A stretch of 64,000 nt of DNA from Spirochaetaceae bacterium (GCA_017416145.1 JAFQDD010000020.1:1-64000); one strand, 5' to 3'; counted from the first letter of the stretch, positions 25,911 to 35,374 are shown. Notes: a model not told the origin generated them from the sequence alone. Made by a program: numbers and translations.

Positions 25911-27161
25911 ATGAATATTTTGAAAAATGATAAAAATCAAAGCACAAAAGAAAAAATTCTCATTGCGACAATTAATGCAAGTGTAAAAAAAATCAAAAAT
26001 CCATATTCTCTTTGTAATATTGCTAAAGATGTGGGGATTTCTAAACCTGCAATTTTCAAATATTTTTGTTGTAAAGACAGTTTGATAAAAGCTGCAACTT
26101 CCAAAGCCTTCGACGATATTGCGGCGATTTACATACAAATCAAAAATCAATATGATTCGGATACTGCAAAAATTATCCAATATTTTTCTTTGTGGCTATT
26201 AAAAAATACATCCCACCTATCATTTATTTTCAATCAATTTATAATGGAAAAAAACTTTTCTAATATTGTGGTGACAGAATTATGTTCTCGAGGTGTTGAA
26301 CTAAAAAAGGACTTTTTATCACCAGAAGGAATTAAAGAAGTTTATGTTATTTTCTCTGTGGTTACTCTTATGAGTTGCCTCTTAAATCATTACAAAAATG
26401 AATCAGCTGAAATTTCTGAAAAACAATATGAAGATTTTGCTCTTGGAATCTCAAACTGTATTTGTTATGGAGTAAAAAAACAATCTGATAATATTGAAAT
26501 TGATTACAATTCTTTAGATGAAATTTACAAGCAACGAAAACAGGAATTTTACGAACATCTTAAAAATACGGAATCTGAACAGGATGCAAACCAAAGCAAA
26601 AATGAAGAACGGTTTTTTTATGCTTTGACAGAAGTTGTAAAAAAACACTCTTTTTCTGGAGTTACTATCGAACAGTTGGCTGAAGAAGCTGGTCTTGCAA
26701 AAAGTAGTTTGTACACTTGGTTTAAAAACAAAGATGATTTGCTAAAAAAAGTGATATTGGGAAAATTTCTTCAACTAAAAGACTTGATAGAACACAATAT
26801 TAAGTCTTTTGAAAATGTTGTTGAAAAATCCTACGTAATTTTAAAAACAGAAACTGATTGGCTTTTGGAAAATATTTCTGTTTTGCCTGTGGCAACTTGG
26901 TTAAACTTTTCTGGAAATGGTACAACAAATGTTGGTGAAATTCTTATTTCCAACAGTAATTGGGTTTCAAAACTTTTTTCAGTTGAGGCTTTGGGACTTG
27001 TGGATTCTGATTTACCTGCGATTTGGCTAACTTGTTTACCAGTTCCAATGGTTTTGGAAGGAAATTGCAAGGGATATACACATCAATTTTTATTAAATTC
27101 TGTAAAACAAATCCATTCTATGCTTTGGAATGGAATTTTAAACATAAATGAGGAAAACTGA
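25911..27161 (+). CDS. Regulator with two TetR-type units in one chain
   Basis: A 416-residue protein made of two complete TetR-like units. The first HTH is SLCNIAKDVGISKPAIFKYF with KDSLIKAA (about residues 35-65); the second is TIEQLAEEAGLAKSSLYTWF with KNKDDLLKK (about residues 245-275). Each is followed by a helical ligand-binding-like region. TetR proteins are normally about 200 residues and dimeric, so one chain here could act as a covalent pseudo-dimer or bind two sites. It is the first gene of the efflux operon, sits behind a 24-bp palindrome, and its TGA is one base from the TolC-like ATG. Repression of its own operon, relieved by a drug-like ligand, is inferred. Confidence 0.85.
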   Translation: MNILKNDKNQSTKEKILIATINASVKKIKNPYSLCNIAKDVGISKPAIFKYFCCKDSLIKAATSKAFDDIAAIYIQIKNQYDSDTAKIIQYFSLWLLKNTSHLSFIFNQFIMEKNFSNIVVTELCSRGVELKKDFLSPEGIKEVYVIFSVVTLMSCLLNHYKNESAEISEKQYEDFALGISNCICYGVKKQSDNIEIDYNSLDEIYKQRKQEFYEHLKNTESEQDANQSKNEERFFYALTEVVKKHSFSGVTIEQLAEEAGLAKSSLYTWFKNKDDLLKKVILGKFLQLKDLIEHNIKSFENVVEKSYVILKTETDWLLENISVLPVATWLNFSGNGTTNVGEILISNSNWVSKLFSVEALGLVDSDLPAIWLTCLPVPMVLEGNCKGYTHQFLLNSVKQIHSMLWNGILNINEEN

Positions 27162-27162
27162 A

Positions 27163-28614
27163 ATGAAAAGAAAAGTCAAAAATGTTTTGGTTTTTATGGT
27201 TTTATCAATTTTTTCTTTTGGTTTGATGGCAGAGAGTTTATCGTCTGAATCTCAAAATCCTGAAAAAATGATTTTAACTGTAGATGAAGCTACAAATTAT
27301 GCAATAAATAATAGCAGAACACTGAAAGTTAGTGCTATTGATGTGGAAATTGCAAAGTTAAAAAAAGATAATGCTTGGAATGTTTTTGTACCAAGTGTTC
27401 AAATTTCTGGCACAATGAGTCGTTCAAATGAAGTGACTGATTCTTCTGCGATGATGGAAGGAATTATGTCTGGAATGATGGAAATGCTAACTCCGTTATA
27501 TATGCAGCACCCTGAACTTCTTGCAAATCTTGGAAATTCAGCTACATCTTCTTCTGAATCTTCCGAGCCAAAAGAAGCAGATCATTGGAAAGCTGTAGGA
27601 AATGTTTCTGTGAGCTGGAATTTTAGTTTTGCATTATTTGAGGCTTATCGCACCACAGTTTCAAATTACGAAGCTGGATTGATTTCTTATGAACAAAGCG
27701 TAAAACAAACAGAACGAGATGTAAAAAAGATGTTTTACGGAATGCTTCTTATGCAGGAAAATCTAAAACTTCAACAGGAAATGCTTGAAAATGCAAAAAT
27801 GCGTATGGAACAAGCTGCAATTTCTTACAGAAACGGTCAAGTTCCAGAGTTGAGTTATTTACAAGCACAGGTTACCTACGAAAATAAACGACCAACCGTT
27901 TTGGAAATGGAGCAAACTATTTCCCAGCAAATGAACACTTTTGCGTTTTTGCTAGGTTTGCCTTATGGTACAAAATTGGAACTTGTTGGAACAATTGAGC
28001 CAGAGTTTATCACAGTGGATTCAAATGAATTAGTAGAAAAATATTTAACAAATCGTCTTGATGTGCAAGGCTTATACAAAAATATCGAACTAGTTACTCA
28101 CGGATTAACTGCTTCAAAATTACAAACTTTTTCTCCGGCGTTGGCTTTGAGTTATGGTTTCCAACCAGTTGTAATGGATATTACAAAAAATTGGTTTGAA
28201 GATGAAAATAATATGGATAACGGAAGTTTTTCAGTTACTTTAGCTTGGAATCTTACAAATATGCTGCCATTTTCTTCAAATATGGTGTCTTTACGAGAAA
28301 CCCAAAAAAATCTTGAAAAACTAGAGCTTTCTGTAGCCACAGTTTTGCAAAGTGGAGAAATGGAAATTGCTTCTCTTGTGGATAAATTAAAGAAATGTGA
28401 ATCATCTATTGCAGCAATGGAATACAACGTGGAATTGGCAGAAAAAGCTTACAATATGACTTATGAAGCTTATCGGGTTGGAACAACAGAAATCTTGGAT
28501 GTTAGAGATTCAGAAAGCCAACTTTCACAAGCAAAATTAGGTTTATTAAACGAAAAATATACATATCTAACTACTTTGTTGGATTTGGAATATGCAATCA
28601 ATGCAAAATTATAG
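27163..28614 (+). CDS. TolC-like outer-membrane efflux protein
   Basis: A 483-residue exported protein with a signal peptide (about residues 1-24, ending FGLMA). It contains the two OEP repeats of TolC-type channels with long coiled-coil helices (about residues 170-260 and 370-480); YRVGTTEILDVRDSESQLSQAKLGLL is the usual C-terminal signature and YRNGQVPELSYLQAQ its N-terminal counterpart. It would form the outer-membrane duct of the pump encoded by the next two genes. ATG 27163 has GAGGA upstream and follows the regulator's stop after one base. Confidence 0.88.
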   Translation: MKRKVKNVLVFMVLSIFSFGLMAESLSSESQNPEKMILTVDEATNYAINNSRTLKVSAIDVEIAKLKKDNAWNVFVPSVQISGTMSRSNEVTDSSAMMEGIMSGMMEMLTPLYMQHPELLANLGNSATSSSESSEPKEADHWKAVGNVSVSWNFSFALFEAYRTTVSNYEAGLISYEQSVKQTERDVKKMFYGMLLMQENLKLQQEMLENAKMRMEQAAISYRNGQVPELSYLQAQVTYENKRPTVLEMEQTISQQMNTFAFLLGLPYGTKLELVGTIEPEFITVDSNELVEKYLTNRLDVQGLYKNIELVTHGLTASKLQTFSPALALSYGFQPVVMDITKNWFEDENNMDNGSFSVTLAWNLTNMLPFSSNMVSLRETQKNLEKLELSVATVLQSGEMEIASLVDKLKKCESSIAAMEYNVELAEKAYNMTYEAYRVGTTEILDVRDSESQLSQAKLGLLNEKYTYLTTLLDLEYAINAKL

Positions 28615-28624
28615 AAGGAAAAAA

Positions 28625-29527
28625 ATGAAAAAGACTGTTATTTATGGAATTTTTGGAATTTTAATTATTCTTTTGACAAGTTGTTCTAAAGAAGAGCAAG
28701 TTGCAACAGTTGTAGAAACAACAGAAGCAGAGCCAATTTATGCTGTTACTGTAACAAAGGCGATTCAAGGAGAATTAAAAGATTACCTTGAATTTGGTGG
28801 AGATGTTTCTGCAAAAACTCAAATTGATGTTATGCCAGACGCAATGGGAAAAGTTGTTGCTGTAAATGTAAAAGTTGGTGACTACGTTTATAAAGACCAA
28901 AGTATTGCAGTAATTGATGCCAGTCGTGCTGGAATGAATTATGCTCAAAGTGCAGTAAAAGCTCCTATTTCTGGAACAATTACAGCTGTAAATGCCGTTG
29001 TTGGTGGTGTTGCAAGTCAGCAACTTTCTGTGGCAAAAATTGCAAAAACAGAAGATCTAAAAATTAGTATGAATGTTCCAGAAAGATACGTTTCAAAAAT
29101 CCAAATTGGACAAAAAGCCGAACTTAAATTTGATGCTTATCCAGGAGAAGTTTTTGAAGCTGTAATCACGGAAGTAAGTCCTGTTTTAGATGCAACTTCT
29201 AGAACAATGGGTGTTAATCTTGAACTTACAAAGCGAGATAAACGAATTAAAGCTGGAATGTTTGCAAAGGTAAAACTTATCACAGATACTCACTCAAATA
29301 TTGTAATTGTAAGTGAAAGTGCATTGGTAAATCGTTATGGCGATACCTATGTGTTTGTTGTAGCTCCTGATTCTTCTGTAGAAAAACGAGTTGTAAAAGC
29401 TGGTATTCGAGTTGATGATAAGCGAGAAATTTTAGAAGGACTAAATGACGGGGAAGAAGTTGTTGTTAGAGGACAAACCCTGCTAGAAGATGGCTCAAAG
29501 GTAAATGTTGTTACTGTTACAGAATAA
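28625..29527 (+). CDS. RND efflux periplasmic adaptor lipoprotein (membrane fusion protein)
   Basis: A 300-residue lipoprotein: lipobox LTSC with lipidated Cys20. It shows the lipoyl-like halves VVAVNVKVGDYVYKDQSIAVID and VKAPISGTITAVNAVVGG, with almost no coiled-coil hairpin between them, then the beta-barrel region LKISMNVPERYVSKIQIGQ and the membrane-proximal domain ending GLNDGEEVVVRGQTLLEDGSKV. It links the TolC-like channel to the RND pump. The hairpin is far shorter than in AcrA, so the adaptor probably meets the TolC-like tip differently. AAGGA precedes ATG 28625. Confidence 0.88.
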   Translation: MKKTVIYGIFGILIILLTSCSKEEQVATVVETTEAEPIYAVTVTKAIQGELKDYLEFGGDVSAKTQIDVMPDAMGKVVAVNVKVGDYVYKDQSIAVIDASRAGMNYAQSAVKAPISGTITAVNAVVGGVASQQLSVAKIAKTEDLKISMNVPERYVSKIQIGQKAELKFDAYPGEVFEAVITEVSPVLDATSRTMGVNLELTKRDKRIKAGMFAKVKLITDTHSNIVIVSESALVNRYGDTYVFVVAPDSSVEKRVVKAGIRVDDKREILEGLNDGEEVVVRGQTLLEDGSKVNVVTVTE

Positions 29528-29559
29528 TTGCCATTGGAAAAACTTTAGGAATAAATTAG

Positions 29560-32500
29560 ATGAATATAACTAAAACTTTTGTAAACAAGCCAACCACAGT
29601 TTTGATTATTTTTGTGGTTTTAGTTGGGCTTGGGCTTTATGCAACAATGGATTTGCCATTGGACTTGCTTCCTGATATGGAACTTCCTTATGTTGCGGTA
29701 ATGTGTTCTTATCCTGGTGCTGGACCAGAAGAAGTTGAAAATCGTGTTACTCGAACCTTGGAAAGTGCTTTGTCCAGTGTCACGGGTATAGAATATTTGG
29801 GGTCATCTTCCTCTATGGGAAGCAGTATGGTTTATGTGCAGCTTTCTATGGATGTAAACATAGATGAAGCTATGAATGATATCCGCGATAAAATTGATTA
29901 CATAAAAGGATATTTGCCAGAAGATTGTACGGCTCCGATGATTTATAAACTTAATCCAGATGTTATTCCAATTATGCAATATGCAATAAGTGGAAACCGT
30001 ACTCCAGAGGAATTAAGAGATTTTGCGGAAACAATTACCCCAAAACTTGAACAAATTGATGGTGTAGCAAGTGTTTCTGTAAGTGGTGGTAGAGAAAAGG
30101 CAATCATCGTTGATATTCCACGGGATAGATTGGAAGCCTACAATCTTACAATTTCACAAATTGCTCAGATGATGGCTGCCCAAAACATTTCCGTATCTGG
30201 TGGAACAATCACAGAAGAAGATTTGAATTATACAATTAGTACTGTTGGTGAATATTCTTCTATTGAGGATATTAAGGATACAGTAATTTCTTACAAGGTT
30301 GCAGGTTCCCAGCAGGATGCAATGCTTGGTGGTGCTTTGCCAAAAGTGGTAAGTATTCGTCTTCGAGATATTGCAGATGTTTACGAAGGTTACAAAGAGC
30401 AAACATCGGTTTTCTATCTTGATGGTGTTCCTTGTGTACAGCTAAGTATCCAAAAACAAAGTGGAAAAAACTCTGTGCAAACGGCTAGAGCTGTCCAGAA
30501 AAAAATGGCTTCGATTATTTCCACTGCACCAAATGATATTGTAATTACAGAAATCGTAAACACAACAAGCATTATTGAGCGTTCAATATCAGAAGTTGCT
30601 TCAAGTGCTTTAACTGGTGCTTTATTTGCAGTTTTGGTTTTGTTCTTATTCTTACGGAACTTCAAATCTACATTGATAATTTCTCTTACAATTCCGATTT
30701 CTTTGATTGTAACTTTGGGAATTATGTATTTTAGTGGAATGACTCTAAATATTATGACTTTGGCAGGTCTTTCTCTTGGTGTTGGTATGCTGGTGGATAA
30801 CTCTATCGTTATTCTTGAAAATATCTATACGTACCGAGAAAAGGGTGCAAAACCAAAGACAGCAGCTGTTTTAGGTTCGTCAGAAATGATTATGGCTATT
30901 TCAGCTTCAACATTGACCACAATTTGTGTATTCCTACCATTGATTTTGTATAAAGCAAAGCTTGGAATCATTAGTGAAGTTTTTGAAGGCTTAACTTTTA
31001 CAGTTGTAATTTCCCTAGTTTGTTCTTTGGTGGTTGCGGTTGTTTTGGTTCCTGTATTAACAAGTAAATATATCAAAATCAATATTACCAAAAAAGAAAA
31101 AAAATCAGTTTTTGACAAATTCTTTGACGGATTAGATAATGGTTTTGGAAAGTCTTTGTCTTGGGTTTTGCATCATAAAGCACTAACTCTTGGCGTAATT
31201 TTTGCATTACTAATTGGAAGTATTGCTTATATACCAAAAGTTGGTTTTGAGTATATGCCAGCTTCTGCATCTGACTCTATTGCAGTAGATGTAACACTTC
31301 CAGTTGGAACAAAACTAGAAAGCACAGAAGCAGTTTTGCAACAATTAGAGCAACGGGTTAAATCTGATGTAAAAGGCTATGTACACATTACAACTTTAGT
31401 TGGTTCAAGTGAAATGATGGGACTTGGCGGTTCATCAAGTTATAAAGGAACCTTGACAATTACTTTACCACCAATTGCTCAGCGAATTGATAGTGAAAAC
31501 GAAATCAAAGCAAAACTTCGGGGATATTTTAGTGAGATTCCAGGTGCAAGTTTTGGGCTTTCAAGTTCAAGTATGATGAGTATGACAGGTGGAGCTGCTG
31601 TAACTGTTGCTGTAAAATCTGAAGATTTGGACAAAGCAAGGGAAACAGCAGATGCTATAAAACTTCTTCTTGAAGAAAAAGCTAGTGATGTAGTTACAGA
31701 ACCTACTCTTTCGATGCAAGACGGACTACCACAGGTAAATATCGTAATTGATAGAGAAAGAATGTACAATCTTGGATTGAATGTGTATACAATCGGGCAG
31801 GAAATCAAAGCAAATATTGCAGGAACAACAGCTTCTCGATACAGAGATAATGGTGAAGAAGTTGATATTGTACTTAAACTTTCTGATAATGATAAAACTC
31901 AACTTGCAGATTTGGAACATATTTTCGTTACAAATTCTCAAGGAGTAAGAATTCCTTTATCAAGTTTTGCAAAATATGAAGAAGGTGTTGCACCAATTAC
32001 TATTAGTCGTGAAAACCAAAGTAGATACATAACTGTTTCTTGTGGTTCTGTTCCTGGAGTTTCAATTGATAAAGTTCAAACCAAGGTTGAAACATTGATT
32101 TCACAAAACATTCAAATTGATGAAGATGTTGTTATTGAATACAGCGGAGATTTTGAAAGTCTTGTAGAAACCTTAAAACTCTTTGTTGGAATTATCATTA
32201 TGGCTGCGGTTTTGGTTTTTGCGGTTATGGCAAGTCAGTTTGAATCATTCCTAGATCCATTTATTGTTTTATTTACTTTGCCACTTACAATTATTGGTAT
32301 TGTAATTATTTACGCAGCAATGGGTGTAAAAATGAATGTAATGACAGCTGTTGGTTTGTTGATTTTGGTTGGTATTATCGTAAATAACGGTATTGTTCTT
32401 GTTGACTATACAAACTTGCTAAGAAAACGTGGTTACACTTTGATGGATGCTTGTGTAGAAGCTGGAAAAAGCCGTTTGCGTCCGATTTTGATGACCACAT

Positions 32501-32757
32501 TAACTACAGTTTTGGCACTTGTCCCAATGGGCTTTTTCCCTGGAGAAGGTTCTGAAATGACTCAGCCAATTGGATTGACTGTTTTTGGTGGTCTAACTTT
32601 TGGTACTTTGATGACATTGTTCTTGATTCCAACATTGTATTACTGTTTTAATCGTGTTCGAGAAAAGAAAGCTGAAAAAAAAGCCCGTAAATTGGAAAAA
32701 AAACAACAAAAAATAGCCAGTAAAAATGCTGCCAAAAATCAAGAAGGAGCAGAATAA
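29560..32757 (+). CDS. RND efflux transporter, AcrB/HAE1-like inner-membrane pump
   Basis: A 1065-residue proton-driven exporter with the classical layout: TM1 near residues 10-30, a large periplasmic loop (PDMELPYVAVMCSYPGAGPEEVENRVTRTLE), TM2-6 containing GMLVDNSIVILENIY, where the Asp relays protons, a second periplasmic loop, and TM8-12 with GIIVNNGIVLVDYTN and GKSRLRPILMTTLTTVLALVPMGF. The spacing and motifs fit the HAE family for hydrophobic or amphiphilic compounds rather than a heavy-metal CusA type. The C-terminus is a Lys/Glu-rich tail. Third structural gene of the operon; its TAA overlaps the next ATG (TAATG). Confidence 0.92.
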   Translation: MNITKTFVNKPTTVLIIFVVLVGLGLYATMDLPLDLLPDMELPYVAVMCSYPGAGPEEVENRVTRTLESALSSVTGIEYLGSSSSMGSSMVYVQLSMDVNIDEAMNDIRDKIDYIKGYLPEDCTAPMIYKLNPDVIPIMQYAISGNRTPEELRDFAETITPKLEQIDGVASVSVSGGREKAIIVDIPRDRLEAYNLTISQIAQMMAAQNISVSGGTITEEDLNYTISTVGEYSSIEDIKDTVISYKVAGSQQDAMLGGALPKVVSIRLRDIADVYEGYKEQTSVFYLDGVPCVQLSIQKQSGKNSVQTARAVQKKMASIISTAPNDIVITEIVNTTSIIERSISEVASSALTGALFAVLVLFLFLRNFKSTLIISLTIPISLIVTLGIMYFSGMTLNIMTLAGLSLGVGMLVDNSIVILENIYTYREKGAKPKTAAVLGSSEMIMAISASTLTTICVFLPLILYKAKLGIISEVFEGLTFTVVISLVCSLVVAVVLVPVLTSKYIKINITKKEKKSVFDKFFDGLDNGFGKSLSWVLHHKALTLGVIFALLIGSIAYIPKVGFEYMPASASDSIAVDVTLPVGTKLESTEAVLQQLEQRVKSDVKGYVHITTLVGSSEMMGLGGSSSYKGTLTITLPPIAQRIDSENEIKAKLRGYFSEIPGASFGLSSSSMMSMTGGAAVTVAVKSEDLDKARETADAIKLLLEEKASDVVTEPTLSMQDGLPQVNIVIDRERMYNLGLNVYTIGQEIKANIAGTTASRYRDNGEEVDIVLKLSDNDKTQLADLEHIFVTNSQGVRIPLSSFAKYEEGVAPITISRENQSRYITVSCGSVPGVSIDKVQTKVETLISQNIQIDEDVVIEYSGDFESLVETLKLFVGIIIMAAVLVFAVMASQFESFLDPFIVLFTLPLTIIGIVIIYAAMGVKMNVMTAVGLLILVGIIVNNGIVLVDYTNLLRKRGYTLMDACVEAGKSRLRPILMTTLTTVLALVPMGFFPGEGSEMTQPIGLTVFGGLTFGTLMTLFLIPTLYYCFNRVREKKAEKKARKLEKKQQKIASKNAAKNQEGAE

Positions 32758-33047
32758 TGAAACGAATTGAAATAATCTTTTCACAAGCATTAAGAGAAGA
32801 TTTACTAGAGTGGGTTGAAGCTGCTTCAAAGGATTTGTCCCCAAAACCTATGTATACTTTGATTCCAGAAGTACTAGGAAAAGGAAACTCTAATCCTAAA
32901 ATGAATGATGCAGTTTGGCCAGAAGTAAACGAAATTATAATTATTTATACAGAAAATGATGAATTTCAAAAATACGTGGAAGAAGGCGTAAAAAAATTAC
33001 AAGAGCAATATCCACGTGAAGGAATCGCTTTTTTTGTAATGGGTTAA
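32757..33047 (+). CDS. Small PII-like (DUF3240-type) protein coupled to the RND pump
   Basis: A 96-residue soluble protein beginning MKRIEIIFSQALREDLLEWVE and ending EGIAFFVMG. The beta-alpha-beta pattern and length suggest a PII/ACT-like ferredoxin fold; DUF3240-type proteins of this kind are found beside RND pumps. Translation is coupled to the pump by a TAATG overlap, so a role in sensing substrate or regulating the pump is likely, but the family assignment is by fold pattern and context only. Confidence 0.6.
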   Translation: MKRIEIIFSQALREDLLEWVEAASKDLSPKPMYTLIPEVLGKGNSNPKMNDAVWPEVNEIIIIYTENDEFQKYVEEGVKKLQEQYPREGIAFFVMG

Positions 33048-33074
33048 TTTTAAGGATTTTTTGTTAAAATTCCT

Positions 33075-33102
33075 TTGAAAAAATCTTAAACAAGATTATA
33101 AT
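33075..33102 (+). promoter_or_regulatory. Sigma-70 promoter of the DUF1295 gene
   Basis: TTGAAA (33075-33080), 16-bp spacer, TATAAT (33097-33102). Predicted start near 33109, giving a leader of about 53 nt that contains a strong hairpin. Confidence 0.6.
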
Positions 33103-33111
33103 TAAATTATG

Positions 33112-33152
33112 AAGAGATGGGAGTGAAAAATAGTTTCATTCCCTCTTTTTTT
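33112..33152 (+). terminator. Hairpin with U-run inside the leader of the DUF1295 gene (possible attenuator)
   Basis: Bases 119-128 (33119-33128) pair with 33134-33143 through ten pairs including one G-U, with a 5-nt loop. An outer stem pairs 33112-33117 with 33144-33149 around a bulged T. A run of seven T (33146-33152) follows directly, then the GGAGG ribosome site. It looks like an intrinsic terminator or a structure that hides the ribosome site. Confidence 0.5.
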
Positions 33153-33161
33153 GGAGGAATA

Positions 33162-33947
33162 ATGTCATTAGGAATTACTACATTGGTGGCACTTGCTTTA
33201 AGTGCTTTTGGTTTTGTTATGTATGTGTATTTCTTTTCTGTAGGTTATGGCTTTTCTATTGCCGGAATTGGAATTGCATTATTGGTATTGTACAGAAACA
33301 GTTTGACTTTAGGAACTGTAATAATGTGTGCCTTGTTTATTATCTACGGAATTCGTTTAGGTGGATACTTGGCAATTCGCGAAATGAAAAGTACAGCGTA
33401 CAAAACTTTGCTAAAAGATGAGTCCAAACAAAACGTAAAATTTGGAGTAAAACTTTGCATTTGGATTAGCTGTGCAATTTTGTATGTTTGTGAATGTGCT
33501 CCTGTTACTTTCCGTCTAGAAAATGCTGTAGCTGATGATGCTTTCTTGTATGTTGGAATTGTCTTAGCTGCTATGGGTATTCTCATTGAAATACTTGCTG
33601 ACTTACAAAAATCTAAAGCAAAAAAGAAAAATCCAAAGCAATTTGTTTCAACTGGTTTATACAGAATCGTAAGATGCCCAAATTATTTTGGAGAACTTCT
33701 TTTGTGGACAGGTGTTTTTGTATCTGGAATAAGTGTTTGTAATTCTGTTTTACAATGGAGTTTAGTGATTCTTGGATATATCGGAATTATCTATGTAATG
33801 TTTAGCGGAGCTAGACGATTAGAAATTAGACAAGACAAAAATTATGGTGATAATCCAGAATATCAAAAATATGTTTCAACTGTGCCAATTATTTTGCCTT
33901 TGATTCCAATTTATAGCGTAAAAAAACATAAATGGCTTGTTGCTTAA
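33162..33947 (+). CDS. DUF1295 (steroid 5-alpha-reductase-like) membrane protein
   Basis: A 261-residue protein with six or seven transmembrane helices. The C-terminal part carries the DUF1295/isoprenylcysteine-methyltransferase-like signature: FVSTGLYRIVRCPNYFGELLLWTGV followed by RLEIRQDKNYGDNPEYQKYV near the end. Members are predicted lipid or isoprenoid-modifying enzymes or reductases; the substrate is unknown. ATG 33162 with GGAGG is preferred over the in-frame ATG 33117, which lies at the predicted transcript start. It is convergent with birA, one base apart. Confidence 0.8.
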   Translation: MSLGITTLVALALSAFGFVMYVYFFSVGYGFSIAGIGIALLVLYRNSLTLGTVIMCALFIIYGIRLGGYLAIREMKSTAYKTLLKDESKQNVKFGVKLCIWISCAILYVCECAPVTFRLENAVADDAFLYVGIVLAAMGILIEILADLQKSKAKKKNPKQFVSTGLYRIVRCPNYFGELLLWTGVFVSGISVCNSVLQWSLVILGYIGIIYVMFSGARRLEIRQDKNYGDNPEYQKYVSTVPIILPLIPIYSVKKHKWLVA

Positions 33948-33948
33948 T

Positions 33949-34725
33949 TTAGATTCGTAGAGAAACTTCTCCACTAAGAATTTCTTTTGATTCTAGTCGG
34001 CCGTCTTTGGTGTATTCCACTACAAGATGGCCTTTTTTTGTAATATCCTTTACAAAAGCCGAAAACTGATTTTTGGCATCAATTACAGTGACAGTTTCGC
34101 CTAAAACAAGGGAACGCTCTTTGTATTCTTTCATAACAGTTTTTTCTTGGGCTGCTTCTAAGGTTTTTTCAAGATTTTCTAGCAATTTTCCCACAAATTG
34201 ATATTTAACACTTTCTGGATTTTCCACATTTTTCCCAAAAAGAGAAGTTGCTATGTTGGAAATCTCCTCTGGAAAACCTGCTTTTGGTTCAAAAAGATTT
34301 ATTCCAATTCCCAAAACCACTTTAGAGATTTTCCCCAAAGTTGAATCAATTATTCCCTCGGCTAAAATCCCGCAAACCTTTTTTTTGTTGATATAAACAT
34401 CATTCACCCATTTAATTTTAGGCTTTTGTTTACTAAGTTCTTCTATGGTTCTACAAACTGCCACTCCAGCAGCAGGTGTTATTAAATCAGTTTCTATCAG
34501 ATTTTCATTGATGGGAAGCAAAATACTCATATAAAGCCCTGTTTCCTCTGGAGAAAAAAAGCTTCTTCCAAGACGACCTCGACCACCTGTTTGACTTTTT
34601 GCAATAAACACAGGGATTTCTTGCAATGGTTCTGAATTAGAAGCTGCATATCGCTTGGCTTCTAAATTTGTGGAGTCGATTTCATCATATTCAAAAAACT
34701 TGTATTCAGATTGAAAACAGGGCAT
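33949..34725 (-). CDS. birA: Biotin--protein ligase (class I, no DNA-binding domain)
   Basis: Activates biotin as biotinyl-AMP and transfers it to a carrier-protein lysine. The 258-residue protein begins directly with the catalytic domain: DSTNLEAKRYA, AKSQTGGRGRLGRSFFSP (the GRGRLGR biotinyl-AMP loop near residue 47-53), KWVNDVYINKKKVCGILAE and VLGIGINL, then a C-terminal SH3-like domain. It lacks the N-terminal HTH of the E. coli repressor form, so it is an enzyme only. It follows the PII-like gene by 13 bp and is probably cotranscribed with it. Confidence 0.92.
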   Translation of the reverse strand: MPCFQSEYKFFEYDEIDSTNLEAKRYAASNSEPLQEIPVFIAKSQTGGRGRLGRSFFSPEETGLYMSILLPINENLIETDLITPAAGVAVCRTIEELSKQKPKIKWVNDVYINKKKVCGILAEGIIDSTLGKISKVVLGIGINLFEPKAGFPEEISNIATSLFGKNVENPESVKYQFVGKLLENLEKTLEAAQEKTVMKEYKERSLVLGETVTVIDAKNQFSAFVKDITKKGHLVVEYTKDGRLESKEILSGEVSLRI

Positions 34726-34738
34726 TTTCAGTACTCTT

Positions 34739-35374
34739 TTAGTGAGAACCTAAAGTTGTAAAGTTGTTTACGTCTGAGCAGAAAGTTATTCCAGTTCCCT
34801 TTTCTTGTAAACAAGGAAGAGTTCTAATTGCTTCTAGAATTGCATTTTCCTGAGATTTTTCTGCAAGGATAATTAGCATTTCTTTTTCTGGAACAATTTG
34901 GATGCCAAAAAAGCTCACATCTTCTTCTTTTCCAGTTCCACGAGCATTGATAATTGTGCCACCACTTGCTCCAGCTTTTCTTGCTGCTGCCATGGCGTCT
35001 TCTGCAAGTCCTGAGTTTAAAATCACTGTAATTAGAGTATGTGTAGCCATTTTGTTTTCTCCTTCTTCTTCAATTTCAACTTGGCCATTTCTTAACATTC
35101 TGTCAGAGTCTATTGTAAAAAAGATACCAAAACCTTTTTTCTCGTTTTTTGCTTCTTCTTTTATTGCATTTGCGATTTTTTCATATTCATTGTTTTTCGC
35201 AAGAATATAAACCAAATCCTTTTCAGAAGTTCCCAAGCCCAAAAGCTCTAAAATCTGATTTTTTGCTGTTCCTGTTCCCAAAATGATTGTAGCACCACCG
35301 CAACCGGCTTTTTTTGCAGCTTGAGTAATATGTTCTCCCTTGTTTCGGGGAGTAATTGCTATCATCAATTTCAT
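34739..35374 (-). CDS. Protein of two PII-like domains
   Basis: A 211-residue soluble protein with two PII-like units in tandem. Unit one starts MKLMIAITPRNKGEHITQAAKKAGCGGATIILGTGTA; unit two starts near residue 113 as LITVILNSGLAEDAMAAARKAGASGGTIINARGTG. The repeated AxKAGxxGGTII segment corresponds to the region before the T-loop in PII proteins. Ordinary PII proteins are single-domain trimers, so the fusion could form a trimer of two-domain chains. Its ATG overlaps the TGA of the DUF1538 gene by 4 bp, which makes it very likely the regulator of that membrane protein. Confidence 0.82.
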   Translation of the reverse strand: MKLMIAITPRNKGEHITQAAKKAGCGGATIILGTGTAKNQILELLGLGTSEKDLVYILAKNNEYEKIANAIKEEAKNEKKGFGIFFTIDSDRMLRNGQVEIEEEGENKMATHTLITVILNSGLAEDAMAAARKAGASGGTIINARGTGKEEDVSFFGIQIVPEKEMLIILAEKSQENAILEAIRTLPCLQEKGTGITFCSDVNNFTTLGSH

